This document shows, piece by piece, positions 44,361-52,647 of a stretch of 64,000 nucleotides of DNA. The stretch covers positions 62,001-126,000 of the forward strand of contig CAKSIJ010000007.1 of NCBI GenBank assembly GCA_934462715.1, read 5' to 3'. The position numbers and the translations under genes were made by a program. The DNA comes from an uncultured Clostridia bacterium. GTDB lineage: Bacteria > Bacillota > Clostridia > UBA1381. Within the stretch, counting starts at the first letter, position 1; each line of letters begins with the position of its first letter. The notes under the pieces are model-generated. The model was not told the DNA's origin and made no database searches. It was given only the letters and a program-made list of their open reading frames with translations.

Positions 44361-45248
44361 ATGAATATTTCGCACGGACGTTCCTCTAAAACAAACGATA
44401 TGCTGACAAGAATCGGCGAACTTGAAAAAAACAGAATACACGTTATGCACATTGAGCAGGAATCGCTTGAAAAGCATTGGCACAGTTATTATGAAATGGT
44501 ATACATTTCGGAGGGAAGAATACTTCACCATATCAACAGCAATACGATAGAGGTTAAAAAGGGCGATTTTTATATAATCGATATAAAGGACGCACACAGC
44601 TATGAAGCCATTGCCGGTGAACCCTGCTATTTATACAACGTTCTTTTTTACCCGGAATTTATCGATACAACGTTAAAATACTGCTATCATTTTTCCCAGC
44701 TTATCGAAAGCTACCTGATAAAATTTGATGAGAGTATTTTAAAATACAACCCGACAAAATATCTTTATCACGATGAGGACGGCACAATACTGGAACTTAT
44801 AAAAAAAATAGAGCATGAATATTACGGTCAAAGACACGGCTGCACTGAGCTTATGCGATGCAATCTGATAGAAATTCTGATACTTACCATGCGCAAAATA
44901 ATAGATGATGAAAAGTATATAAAAAAGAACAGTATCACAGAATATATCATAAAGTACATAGAAAAAAACTATACCGAAAAAATTTCTCTTTCCGATATAG
45001 CGGTACAGCTTAACTACAGCCTTCCCTATCTAAGTCTGAGATTTAAAGAGGATACCGGCTTTTTGTTCAGCGAATATCTTCAAAAAAAACGAATAGAAGA
45101 AAGCGCAAGACTGATTGCAAACACAACAAAAAAAATAAGCGATATAGCCTCATCAGTCGGATATGAGGACGTAAAGTTTTTCAATAAGGTATTTAAAAAA
45201 TATATGAGCTCAACTCCTGCGGCGTACAGAAAAATTAACGGGCAATAA
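44361..45248 (+). CDS. AraC-family regulator of the GH106-like gene
   Basis: 295 residues. The cupin sensor shows LEKHWHSYYEMVYISEGRI and VKKGDFYIIDIKDAHSYEA. The C-terminal DNA-binding part has ISLSDIAVQLNYSLPYLSLRF and KKISDIASSVGYEDVKFFNKVF. ATG follows ACGGGGTTGATTTTAAC. It shares the palindromic promoter region with the divergent hydrolase gene, which it most probably controls. The inducing sugar is unknown; rhamnose or a rhamnoside is a guess from context. Confidence 0.85.
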   Translation: MNISHGRSSKTNDMLTRIGELEKNRIHVMHIEQESLEKHWHSYYEMVYISEGRILHHINSNTIEVKKGDFYIIDIKDAHSYEAIAGEPCYLYNVLFYPEFIDTTLKYCYHFSQLIESYLIKFDESILKYNPTKYLYHDEDGTILELIKKIEHEYYGQRHGCTELMRCNLIEILILTMRKIIDDEKYIKKNSITEYIIKYIEKNYTEKISLSDIAVQLNYSLPYLSLRFKEDTGFLFSEYLQKKRIEESARLIANTTKKISDIASSVGYEDVKFFNKVFKKYMSSTPAAYRKINGQ

Positions 45249-45333
45249 TATAAATCTCTGCATTACGGCAAGCTTTTCCGAATAAAATTATAATATAGAA
45301 ATTTAGCCGTAATCCGGCGGAACGGAGCTTGCT

Positions 45334-46152
45334 ATGATTAAGCTTTCAAACAAAATATATCTCCATTGGCTGACGGTACTGCTTGCGGTTTTTTGCTGGA
45401 TAAACCGTTATCTCGGTTTGTTTTGCATAAGCTTTCTGATTATGACGATACATGAAACGGCACATTTTTTTGCCGCAAAAAGGTTAGGTCTGACCATTAA
45501 ATATATTGCTCTTTATCCGTTCGGTCTGAATCTCCGCCTTGAAAACACCGTTCTTTTTTCCGTTTCCGATGAAATGATACTGTATCTGTCGGGGCCTTTG
45601 GCAAATGCCGTAATGGCGCTTGCGGCACTTCCGTTTTCCTTTAAAAATCCTCTTTTTTACGATTTCTACATAAAAAACACCGTACTTTTGCTGATTAATC
45701 TTCTGCCGATCGTACCCCTTGACGGCGGCATGGTCTTTAAAAAAATCATGCACTACAAGCTTGGTTTCCATAAGGGTGAAAATGCCGTACGAATTGTATC
45801 TTTTCTTTTCTCATTAATTCTTACCGCTTTTTCGGTATATATCGTTATAAACGGCGGTTTCAATCCGTCTGTGTGCTTTTTTGCCGCTTTTGCATTGGGC
45901 GGTGCGGTCTGTTCAAGGGAAAAATATAACACCACCCTCGTCAAGGAACTTATATATTCCAGAAAAAAACGCACTCCCGGAAAGGCATATTCCGCAAAAA
46001 TCATAGGCGCAGACTCGCATACCGACAATGCGGAAATTGCAAAGCAGTTTAATCTGTCGTCAAACTATTTTGTACTGTTCACCGACAGCAAAAATAATGT
46101 TACCGATATAAAAACCGAGGACGAAATAATAAAAACCCTATTGGAAAGCTGA
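45334..46152 (+). CDS. Site-2 protease (M50), SpoIVFB-like
   Basis: 272 residues with about six hydrophobic segments. The zinc motif is HETAH (HExxH, near residue 36), and the second motif is NLLPIVPLDGG with the metal-binding Asp. The family cleaves membrane-embedded substrates; SpoIVFB processes pro-sigma-K in the mother cell of sporulating bacteria. A soluble C-terminal region of about 80 residues (HTDNAEIAKQFNLSSNYFVL) may be a CBS-like regulatory part. ATG lies after ACGGAGCTTGCT. No SpoIVFA gene is next to it, so a sporulation role is possible but not shown. Confidence 0.8.
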   Translation: MIKLSNKIYLHWLTVLLAVFCWINRYLGLFCISFLIMTIHETAHFFAAKRLGLTIKYIALYPFGLNLRLENTVLFSVSDEMILYLSGPLANAVMALAALPFSFKNPLFYDFYIKNTVLLLINLLPIVPLDGGMVFKKIMHYKLGFHKGENAVRIVSFLFSLILTAFSVYIVINGGFNPSVCFFAAFALGGAVCSREKYNTTLVKELIYSRKKRTPGKAYSAKIIGADSHTDNAEIAKQFNLSSNYFVLFTDSKNNVTDIKTEDEIIKTLLES

Positions 46153-46171
46153 TAGCTTTCCGACAGGGTTT
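46133..46171. terminator. Bidirectional terminator enclosing the stop codon
   Basis: An 18-bp stem with two G:T-type mismatches (AAACCCTATTGGAAAGCT and its partner). The stop codon of the protease gene is at the loop. It separates it from the converging GNAT gene. Confidence 0.75.
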
Positions 46172-46188
46172 ATCGTTTTATCCGTATT

Positions 46189-46671
46189 TTATAAAATCAG
46201 CTCATATGCGATTCTTGCAGTGCCGTCATCAACATATATTGTACCGCACCGCTTAAAACCGTTTTTAAGTATCTGCCGCTGCATAATCAGATTATCTGCA
46301 TGAGTATCTATTCTCAGATGCGGAATTTTTTCAAGGCAAAACTCAACAGTCTGCTTCAGTATACCGTGAGCTTTTCCGTCAGAAGCAATTCTGTGAATTG
46401 TGCCGTATGCCGAATCGGAAAGCCACGAGCCGTTTTCTATAACCTCATAGCTTTTATCCTCGCCGATAATAAAAGCAAAAACAGCGCAAATTCCATTATC
46501 ATTTTCGATAACATATAAGTTCTGATTTTCTATATCGTTTTTCAGCATACTTTCCTTCGGATAACCTCCGCTCCATTGAGTCGGATTGGCGTTATCCGCC
46601 ATAAAGCTTCTTGCATATTCATATATTTTGTTAATCTGCGGCAGATCGTCTGCCGTTGCTGCTCTGATCAT
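46189..46671 (-). CDS. GNAT-family N-acetyltransferase
   Basis: 160 residues from ATG 46671, with AGGGTGATAATTG before it. The fold begins MIRAATADDLPQI; the acetyl-CoA region is weakly marked (HRIASDGKAHGILKQTVEF), and DTHADNLIMQRQILKNGFKRCG is the usual C-terminal part. The family acetylates small molecules or proteins; this group is common and unassigned. It is the last gene of the long minus-strand housekeeping run, 24 bases after tsaD. Confidence 0.8.
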   Translation of the reverse strand: MIRAATADDLPQINKIYEYARSFMADNANPTQWSGGYPKESMLKNDIENQNLYVIENDNGICAVFAFIIGEDKSYEVIENGSWLSDSAYGTIHRIASDGKAHGILKQTVEFCLEKIPHLRIDTHADNLIMQRQILKNGFKRCGTIYVDDGTARIAYELIL

Positions 46672-46694
46672 CAATTATCACCCTGCCTAAAATA

Positions 46695-47708
46695 CTAATC
46701 TTCAATTGACAGATAAGGCACTGCGTTTAAATCCTGTTCTGCCGTTATTCCTTTAAGATACGAATAATACCCTGCGCAGGCAATCATTGCGGCATTATCG
46801 GTACAAAGCACCGGCGGCGGAAACAGTACCGAAATATTCTTCTTTCCGGCTTCCCTTGTCATTTTTTCTCTAAGCTCGGAATTTGCCGCAACGCCCCCGG
46901 CAATTGCGATTGTATTGATATTGTATTTTTCTGCCGCTTCAATGGTATGTTCAACAAGCACATCGGTAACTGCCGCCTGGAAGCTTGCCGCTATATCGGC
47001 TTTGTTAACTTCAATACCCAGCTGTTCCTGTTTATGAAGATAGTTGATAACGGCAGTTTTAACACCCGAAAAAGAAAAATCAAGCGAATCCTTATCAATT
47101 CTCACCCTCGGGAATTTAATCGCTTCCGGATTTCCCTCTTTTGCAAGTTTATCAACCTTAGGTCCTCCGGGATAACCCAAGCCTATTACTCTTGCGATTT
47201 TGTCAAAAGCTTCACCTGCCGCGTCATCACGCGTCCGTCCGAGAATTTTAAATTCCGTATAATCCTCAACCAGAACTATATGGCTGTGACCTCCGGAAGC
47301 CACAAGGCATACAAACGGCGGTTCAAGTTCCTTATGCGCTATAAAATTCGCCATGATATGCCCCTTGATATGATGAACCGGAACAAGCGGTTTATGCGCC
47401 GCATAGGAATACCCCTTTGCAAACGATACTCCCACAAGCAATGCTCCGACCAGTCCCGGTCCGTATGTAACGGCAACAGCGTCTATATTGTCTATTGTTA
47501 CCCCTGCTTTAACCAACGCTTCCTCGACAACCGCGTCTATATTTTCTATATGCTTTCTCGAAGCAATTTCGGGGACTACCCCTCCGTATTTTTTATGTAA
47601 ATCAATCTGCGTATTGATAACGTTTGAAAGTACCTCACGTCCGTTTTTTACAACGGCGGCGGCTGTTTCATCACAGGAGCTTTCTATTCCGAGAATAAGC
47701 TTGTCCAT
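46695..47708 (-). CDS. tsaD: tRNA N6-adenosine threonylcarbamoyltransferase
   Basis: 337 residues from ATG 47708. TsaD makes the t6A modification next to the anticodon of ANN-decoding tRNAs, with TsaB, TsaE and TsaC. Family marks: LGIESSCDETAAAVV, GVVPEIASRKHI (metal His), VTYGPGLVGALLVG, VPVHHIKGHIMANF (second metal His), LVASGGHSHI and IAIAGGVAANSELR. It is directly downstream of rimI, a common order. The longer in-frame start lacks a ribosome binding site. Confidence 0.94.
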   Translation of the reverse strand: MDKLILGIESSCDETAAAVVKNGREVLSNVINTQIDLHKKYGGVVPEIASRKHIENIDAVVEEALVKAGVTIDNIDAVAVTYGPGLVGALLVGVSFAKGYSYAAHKPLVPVHHIKGHIMANFIAHKELEPPFVCLVASGGHSHIVLVEDYTEFKILGRTRDDAAGEAFDKIARVIGLGYPGGPKVDKLAKEGNPEAIKFPRVRIDKDSLDFSFSGVKTAVINYLHKQEQLGIEVNKADIAASFQAAVTDVLVEHTIEAAEKYNINTIAIAGGVAANSELREKMTREAGKKNISVLFPPPVLCTDNAAMIACAGYYSYLKGITAEQDLNAVPYLSIED

Positions 47709-47730
47709 TTTTAACCATTCCTTTCGCCGT

Positions 47731-48189
47731 TTAACCATATGTTAAAACCAAATCCATTAAAACCGCTCCTTCGGCGGGATCTTTATAATAATTTTTCCGA
47801 TAGCCGACCCTCTTGAATCCGAAGCTTTCATAAAGGCTCACGGCAGGAGCGTTATTTTCCCTGACCTCAAGCGACATAACCGTCAATCCGAGATTTTTTG
47901 CTTTTTCAATCATCATACCGAGCATTTTTGCCGCTATGCCGTTTCTTCTGTATTTTCCGGCAACTGCAACATTCGTAATCTGACCCTCGCCGGCAATGCA
48001 GTACATACCGCAGTAGCCGACGGCTTCGCCGCCGATATGCGCAACAACATAATGCGCAAGCGGATTTTGTGTATCATTTAAAAATAACTGCTCCGACCAC
48101 GGCTCTGAAAAGCACTCTTTATCCAATTCGGCAAGCCTTTTGCAGTCCTTTTCTTCAATATCCGAAAATACCAATTCCGATAATTCCAT
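47731..48189 (-). CDS. rimI: Ribosomal protein S18 alanine N-acetyltransferase
   Basis: 152 residues from ATG 48189 (AAAGGGC upstream). GNAT fold with the RimI pattern: FSEPWSEQLF near the start, YCGMYCIAGEGQITNVAVAG, YRRNGIAAKML (acetyl-CoA loop) and LEVRENNAPAVSLYESFGF, followed by RKNYYKDPAEGAVLM. It acetylates the N-terminus of S18 and perhaps other proteins. Lies between the arginine phosphatase-like gene and tsaD. Confidence 0.9.
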   Translation of the reverse strand: MELSELVFSDIEEKDCKRLAELDKECFSEPWSEQLFLNDTQNPLAHYVVAHIGGEAVGYCGMYCIAGEGQITNVAVAGKYRRNGIAAKMLGMMIEKAKNLGLTVMSLEVRENNAPAVSLYESFGFKRVGYRKNYYKDPAEGAVLMDLVLTYG

Positions 48190-48206
48190 ATCATGCAAGC
48201 CCTTTG

Positions 48207-48668
48207 TTATTGTTTATCATTGCCGTTTTTTTGAATCTGTTCTATCTTGTCGGCAATCTGGCTTAAAGCAATGTACAGCTTATCGGCTGTTTTTATGTAG
48301 TCCTCCAAATCGCCGCCGAACGGATCCTCGATTTCGCCGTCAATTCCGGCAAGCTCGCATACCGTGACCGTTTTTTCCTTTGCGCTTTCCTGCAAAACAA
48401 GCTTATGTGCTTCGGTCATTGTTATAATCAAGTCGCTTTTATCAATTAATTCCTGAGTAAGCTGCTTTGCTCTGTGACCGCTCAAATCAACATCGTACTT
48501 TTTAACCGCTTCAACAGCCTCCGGCGTTGCCGGATCTCCCTCATGCGCAAAAAGTCCTGCCGATTCGATTCTTACATCAAGCTCGTTTTCTACCGCAAGC
48601 TTATCAAAAATTCCTGCTGCCATCGGGCTTCTGCAAGTATTCCCCGTACAAACAAATAAGATATTCAT
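48207..48668 (-). CDS. Low-molecular-weight phosphatase, YwlE-like protein arginine phosphatase
   Basis: 153 residues from ATG 48668. The P-loop is VCTGNTCRSPMA. The Thr in CTGNTCRS, in place of the Ile or Leu found in tyrosine phosphatases, is the known mark of YwlE-type arginine phosphatases, which remove phosphate put on by McsB. The general-acid Asp is in EDPFGGDLEDY. The gene is co-transcribed with rnhA upstream and rimI downstream. mcsB is not in the window. Confidence 0.85.
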   Translation of the reverse strand: MNILFVCTGNTCRSPMAAGIFDKLAVENELDVRIESAGLFAHEGDPATPEAVEAVKKYDVDLSGHRAKQLTQELIDKSDLIITMTEAHKLVLQESAKEKTVTVCELAGIDGEIEDPFGGDLEDYIKTADKLYIALSQIADKIEQIQKNGNDKQ

Positions 48669-48735
48669 TTTTATAACCATTCCTTTCTGCGCTGTAAGGC
48701 ACAAATCCCAATACGATTAAAAAAGCTATTGTATG

Positions 48736-49332
48736 TTATTTTATACCCAATGCCGATTTTGCAAGCTTATCGGCAAGCTCATTATATTTCACACCCGAAT
48801 GTCCTTTTACCTTTACAAACCTTACTGTCAGTTTCTTTGACGCTTCCTTATAAAATGCGGCATACTTTATGGTTCCGCTTTTATTCGTCTGCCATTCACC
48901 GGTACACCATTTTTCTATTCCGGCATAATCGTAGTATATGTCAACGCTTGAAATACCGTTGTCAAGGCAATAGCGCATAACAAATTCAGCGCCCTTTATC
49001 TCTCCGGCAACATTTCGCATGGATGCAAGCTCGGGATCGTCAAAGGCTTTTGAAAAATGCTTTTCCTCGCCGTTGTGAAATATAACGGCACCAAAAGAAA
49101 ACATTGATTTTTCCTTTAAAAAGCTTCCGTCAACATATGCATAAACCTCGCTTACCGCACCCTCATCAACGGTATCGTATAAAGTGCCGAGTACGAACGC
49201 TTTAGCTTCTTCCTCTGTCGGAAAGCTTTTAAATGCGGCTCCGGAATAACCGGAGGTTTGTTTTTTACATTCGTCCCACGTTTTATATACTCCAGGCACT
49301 CTGCCGTTTTTTACCGCATAAAATTTTCCCAT
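48736..49332 (-). CDS. rnhA: Ribonuclease H with viroplasmin-type N-terminal domain
   Basis: 198 residues. The first 45 (KFYAVKNGRVPGVYKTWDEC, SFPTEEEAKAFV) are the RNA/DNA-hybrid-binding domain common in eukaryotic RNase H1 and in Clostridia. The catalytic domain has the acidic residues in AYVDGSF, GEIKGAEF, IYYDYAGIEKW and VKGHSGVKYNELADKLAK. It removes RNA from RNA:DNA hybrids. The ATG overlaps the glmM stop by one base (TAATG), so translation is coupled. Confidence 0.9.
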   Translation of the reverse strand: MGKFYAVKNGRVPGVYKTWDECKKQTSGYSGAAFKSFPTEEEAKAFVLGTLYDTVDEGAVSEVYAYVDGSFLKEKSMFSFGAVIFHNGEEKHFSKAFDDPELASMRNVAGEIKGAEFVMRYCLDNGISSVDIYYDYAGIEKWCTGEWQTNKSGTIKYAAFYKEASKKLTVRFVKVKGHSGVKYNELADKLAKSALGIK

Positions 49333-50684
49333 TATCCGCAAACCTTTTCTATAAGCTCCGCAAGAGCCTTTGCCTTTTTGTCGATATTATCTCTGTCCTT
49401 GCCCTCAATCATAACTCTTACAAGCGGCTCTGTACCGGACGGTCTTATCAGCACTCTGCCCTCTCCTGCGAATTCACTTTCGATTTCGGCAATCTTTTCG
49501 GAAATTTCCTTTATTTCCATATATGTGTTTTTATATTCCTGTTTAACCTTTGCATTGTAAAGTACCTGAGGCATTACGGTAACAATTTCGGCAAGCTCCG
49601 AAGCCTTTTTGCCTGTTTTCTTCAATACAGTCAAAAACTGCAACGCACTCACAAGTCCGTCACCGGTTGTATTGTGTTCAAGAAAAATGATATGGCCCGA
49701 CTGTTCTCCGCCCAGAACATATCCCTTGTCAAGCATTTCTTCAAGCACATATCTGTCGCCGACCTTTGTTCTCGGAATATTGATTCCGAGCTTTTCACCT
49801 GCGATAAAAAGTCCCAGATTGCTCATTACGGTAGCAACAAGAGTATTCTTTGTAAGCTTGCCTTGATCCATCAGGTATTTTGCGCAGATTGCCATAATCT
49901 GGTCGCCGTCTATAAGGTTTCCCTTTTCGTCAACCGCCAACATTCTGTCGGCGTCACCGTCAAAAGCAAGACCCACGTCGGCGCCGATTGAAACAACATA
50001 TTGCTTTAAGCTCTCCATATGCGTCGAACCGCACATATCGTTGATGTTTTTACCGTCGGGCGTGTTGTGGATAGCTTCAACGCTTGCACCCAATTTGTTC
50101 AAAGCCTTAAATGCCGTCTGATAGCTTGCACCGTTAGCGCAGTCAATCGCAATTTTCAGTCCCTCAAGAGTTGTATCGGTTGTTGAAACGGCAAATTTAA
50201 CATAATCCTCCACTGCGTTGTGGTTTGCACTCACATAACCCACATCACCGTGAGTAGGCAATGCGCCGAAGGTTTTTCTGCCCTCGATATAGTCCTCGAT
50301 TTCGTCCTCGATTTCGTCCTTCAGCTTATATCCCTCGCTGTTGAAAAATTTAATTCCGTTATACTCGCAAGGATTATGCGACGCGGAAATAACAACGCCT
50401 GCGTCGGCATGATAGAGCCTTGTAAGGTAAGCAACTGCCGGGGTAGGTATGATTCCGAGAGGTATAACCTTTGCGCCCATTGAGCATAAGCCTGCCGTAA
50501 GCGCCGCTTCAAGCATATCGCCCGATTGTCTGGTATCCTTTCCTATAAGGATTCTCGGTCTTTTGTGTTTTGTTTCCTTTGTAAGCACATAAGCACCGCT
50601 CTGCCCTGTTTTAAAAGCAAGCTCTGCCGTCAGATCCTTGTTTGCCACACCCCTGATACCGTCAGTTCCGAATAGTTTTCCCAT
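49332..50684 (-). CDS. glmM: Phosphoglucosamine mutase
   Basis: 450 residues. GlmM interconverts glucosamine-6-phosphate and glucosamine-1-phosphate for UDP-GlcNAc and peptidoglycan synthesis. Marks: KLFGTDGIRGVAN at the start, phospho-serine loop VVISASHNPCEYNG, metal loop AFDGDADRML, sugar loop GGEQSGHI and phosphate-binding RPSGTEPLVRVM. ATG 50684 follows AAAAGGAGTAATCG. A 33-bp palindrome that also precedes nahK lies 30 bases upstream of the start. No glmS ribozyme or glmS gene is here. Confidence 0.95.
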   Translation of the reverse strand: MGKLFGTDGIRGVANKDLTAELAFKTGQSGAYVLTKETKHKRPRILIGKDTRQSGDMLEAALTAGLCSMGAKVIPLGIIPTPAVAYLTRLYHADAGVVISASHNPCEYNGIKFFNSEGYKLKDEIEDEIEDYIEGRKTFGALPTHGDVGYVSANHNAVEDYVKFAVSTTDTTLEGLKIAIDCANGASYQTAFKALNKLGASVEAIHNTPDGKNINDMCGSTHMESLKQYVVSIGADVGLAFDGDADRMLAVDEKGNLIDGDQIMAICAKYLMDQGKLTKNTLVATVMSNLGLFIAGEKLGINIPRTKVGDRYVLEEMLDKGYVLGGEQSGHIIFLEHNTTGDGLVSALQFLTVLKKTGKKASELAEIVTVMPQVLYNAKVKQEYKNTYMEIKEISEKIAEIESEFAGEGRVLIRPSGTEPLVRVMIEGKDRDNIDKKAKALAELIEKVCG

Positions 50685-50714
50685 TTCGATTACTCCTTTT
50701 TAATTATTCATCGC

Positions 50715-50748
50715 AGGCAATCGTAAAACAGTTGTTTTACAACCGCCC
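50715..50748. repeat. 33-bp leader palindrome before glmM (copy B)
   Basis: AGGCAATCGTAAAACA, GT centre, TGTTTTACAACCGCC. GTAAAACA-GT-TGTTTTAC is a perfect core. The arrangement and most bases match copy A at 13224-13256. It sits 30 bases before the glmM start, between ftsH and glmM. Confidence 0.7.
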
Positions 50749-50760
50749 GGAATACTCTTA

Positions 50761-50788
50761 TTCATACAATTCCGATTTTTTATTGCAA
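50761..50788 (-). promoter_or_regulatory. Candidate internal promoter for glmM
   Basis: On the minus strand TTGCAA (50783-50788), 16 bases, TATGAA (50761-50766). It overlaps the ftsH end. A start near 50753 would place the palindrome at the very beginning of the leader. Confidence 0.45.
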
Positions 50789-52612
50789 ATTCTCATTTCC
50801 GCCGTATATTGCTTCAAATTCGCTCTCGTTAAGCGTTTCCTTTTCAAGCAGTGCGCCGGCAACCCTTTCGAGAATATCCTTATTGTCTGTGAGGAGGGTT
50901 TTTGTTTTTTCGTAAAGACGTCCGATAATGTTTTTAACCTCATCATCGATATCAGCCGCCGTTTTTTCCGAATACAGTCTTGAATGTCCGTAATCTCTGC
51001 CGAGGAACACTTCTTCATTGCTGTCATAGCTTACAAGTCCGAGCTTGCTGCTCATACCGTACTTTGTAATCATAGCTCTTGCAACGTTTGTCGCCTGTTT
51101 AATATCGCCCGAAGCGCCGGTGCTTATATCGTCAAGCATAATTTCCTCTGCCGCTCTGCCGCCGAGTGATTTTATAATTTCATTAAGCATTTCACCCTTT
51201 GAGGAATAAAACACATCGTCCTTAGGCGTGTACATGGTATATCCGCCGGCTCTGCCCCTCGGGATAATCGAAACCTGATGTACCTTTTCATCTTTGTCGA
51301 TAAGCTTTGATACTATCGCATGACCGGCTTCATGATATGCGGTAAGCTTCTTTTCCTTTTCGGTTACGCGCTTGGATTTTTTCTCCGTTCCCATCATAAC
51401 CTTGATATTTGCGTCCTCAATATCCTTTGAATCGATTTTCTCCTTATTTCTTCTTGCGGCAAAAATCGCCGCTTCATTCATGAGGTTTTCCAAATCAGCA
51501 CCGGTATACCCCGATGTAACCTTTGCGATTCTTCCCAAATCAACATCGCCCGCAAGCGGCTTTTTCTTTGAGTGTACCTTTAAAATTTCCTCTCTGCCGG
51601 TAACGTCCGGTGCGTCTACGACAACCTGACGGTCAAATCTTCCCGGTCTTAAAAGCGCCGGGTCGAGAATATCGGGTCTGTTGGTTGCGGCAATGATGAT
51701 TATTCCCTCGTTTACTCCGAAGCCGTCCATCTCAACGAGCAGCTGATTTAAGGTCTGTTCTCTTTCGTCATGTCCGCCGCCCATGCCTGCGCCTCTTTTT
51801 CTGCCGACTGCGTCAATTTCATCTATAAAAATAATACACGGTCTTTGTTTTTTTGCCTGTTCAAACAAATCTCTCACTCTCGACGCTCCGACTCCGACAT
51901 ATAGCTCCACAAAATCAGAACCGCTGATAGAGAAAAACGGAACTCCGGCTTCTCCGGCAACAGCTCTGGCAAGCAGCGTTTTACCCGTTCCCGGCGAGCC
52001 TACCAAAAGCACGCCTTTTGGTATTCTTGCTCCCAGAGAAATGAACTTTTTCGGATTCTTTAAAAAGTCCACAAGCTCCATGAGCTCTTCCTTTTCCTCA
52101 ACCGCACCGGCAACGTCTTCAAATTTTGTTTTCTTTGCATTGTCGCTCATAAGCTTTGCCCTGCTTCTGGTAAAGCCGTTTGTTCTGTTTCCCATACCGG
52201 TAACAAAGAATATTATCAAAAACACCATGAGCACAATGCTTACTATCGGCAATGCAAAATTCATCCACGAAACCTTAGGCTCGCATACCGTCAGCTTCAG
52301 TTCGTCCGCATCGATCTGCGTCTGCATAACCGAACCGACATCATTGTAAAAAATATCGGTTGACGGTATTCTTACCTTAAGCTCACGGTATTTATACTTA
52401 TCCGAAATCTGAACTCCATCCTTTAACTGCGCCGTGATTTCATCTCCGCACAGGTCTATTTCCTTAATCTGCGTAGATTTAACAAGCTTGACAAAGTCGG
52501 AATACGCAACCTGCACCGTAGGTCTTGATATATTCACAAACAATGAAAATACCAAAAAAATCATAACCGCCGCAAGCAGCCACATTCCCAAGCCTTTGTT
52601 TCGTTTTTGCAT
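50780..52612 (-). CDS. ftsH: ATP-dependent membrane zinc protease FtsH
   Basis: 610 residues. Membrane segments at about 9-27 and 118-138 enclose a small extracellular domain. The AAA+ part has Walker A GSPGTGKT (205-212), Walker B CIIFIDEIDAVGRKRG and the second region of homology LLRPGRFDRQ. The protease has HEAGH near residue 430 and a downstream metal Asp region. FtsH degrades misfolded membrane proteins and regulators. It follows tilS by 35 bases; the usual hpt gene between them in many Firmicutes is missing. Confidence 0.95.
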   Translation of the reverse strand: MQKRNKGLGMWLLAAVMIFLVFSLFVNISRPTVQVAYSDFVKLVKSTQIKEIDLCGDEITAQLKDGVQISDKYKYRELKVRIPSTDIFYNDVGSVMQTQIDADELKLTVCEPKVSWMNFALPIVSIVLMVFLIIFFVTGMGNRTNGFTRSRAKLMSDNAKKTKFEDVAGAVEEKEELMELVDFLKNPKKFISLGARIPKGVLLVGSPGTGKTLLARAVAGEAGVPFFSISGSDFVELYVGVGASRVRDLFEQAKKQRPCIIFIDEIDAVGRKRGAGMGGGHDEREQTLNQLLVEMDGFGVNEGIIIIAATNRPDILDPALLRPGRFDRQVVVDAPDVTGREEILKVHSKKKPLAGDVDLGRIAKVTSGYTGADLENLMNEAAIFAARRNKEKIDSKDIEDANIKVMMGTEKKSKRVTEKEKKLTAYHEAGHAIVSKLIDKDEKVHQVSIIPRGRAGGYTMYTPKDDVFYSSKGEMLNEIIKSLGGRAAEEIMLDDISTGASGDIKQATNVARAMITKYGMSSKLGLVSYDSNEEVFLGRDYGHSRLYSEKTAADIDDEVKNIIGRLYEKTKTLLTDNKDILERVAGALLEKETLNESEFEAIYGGNENLQ

Positions 52613-52647
52613 AGCATACTACTCCTTATAATAAAAAAATCAAACAA

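Noticed and set aside
50685..50779. A glmS-type ribozyme upstream of glmM
   Set aside because: The gap is 95 bases and holds a simple palindrome; the ribozyme needs about 150 bases with a conserved core and precedes glmS, not glmM.
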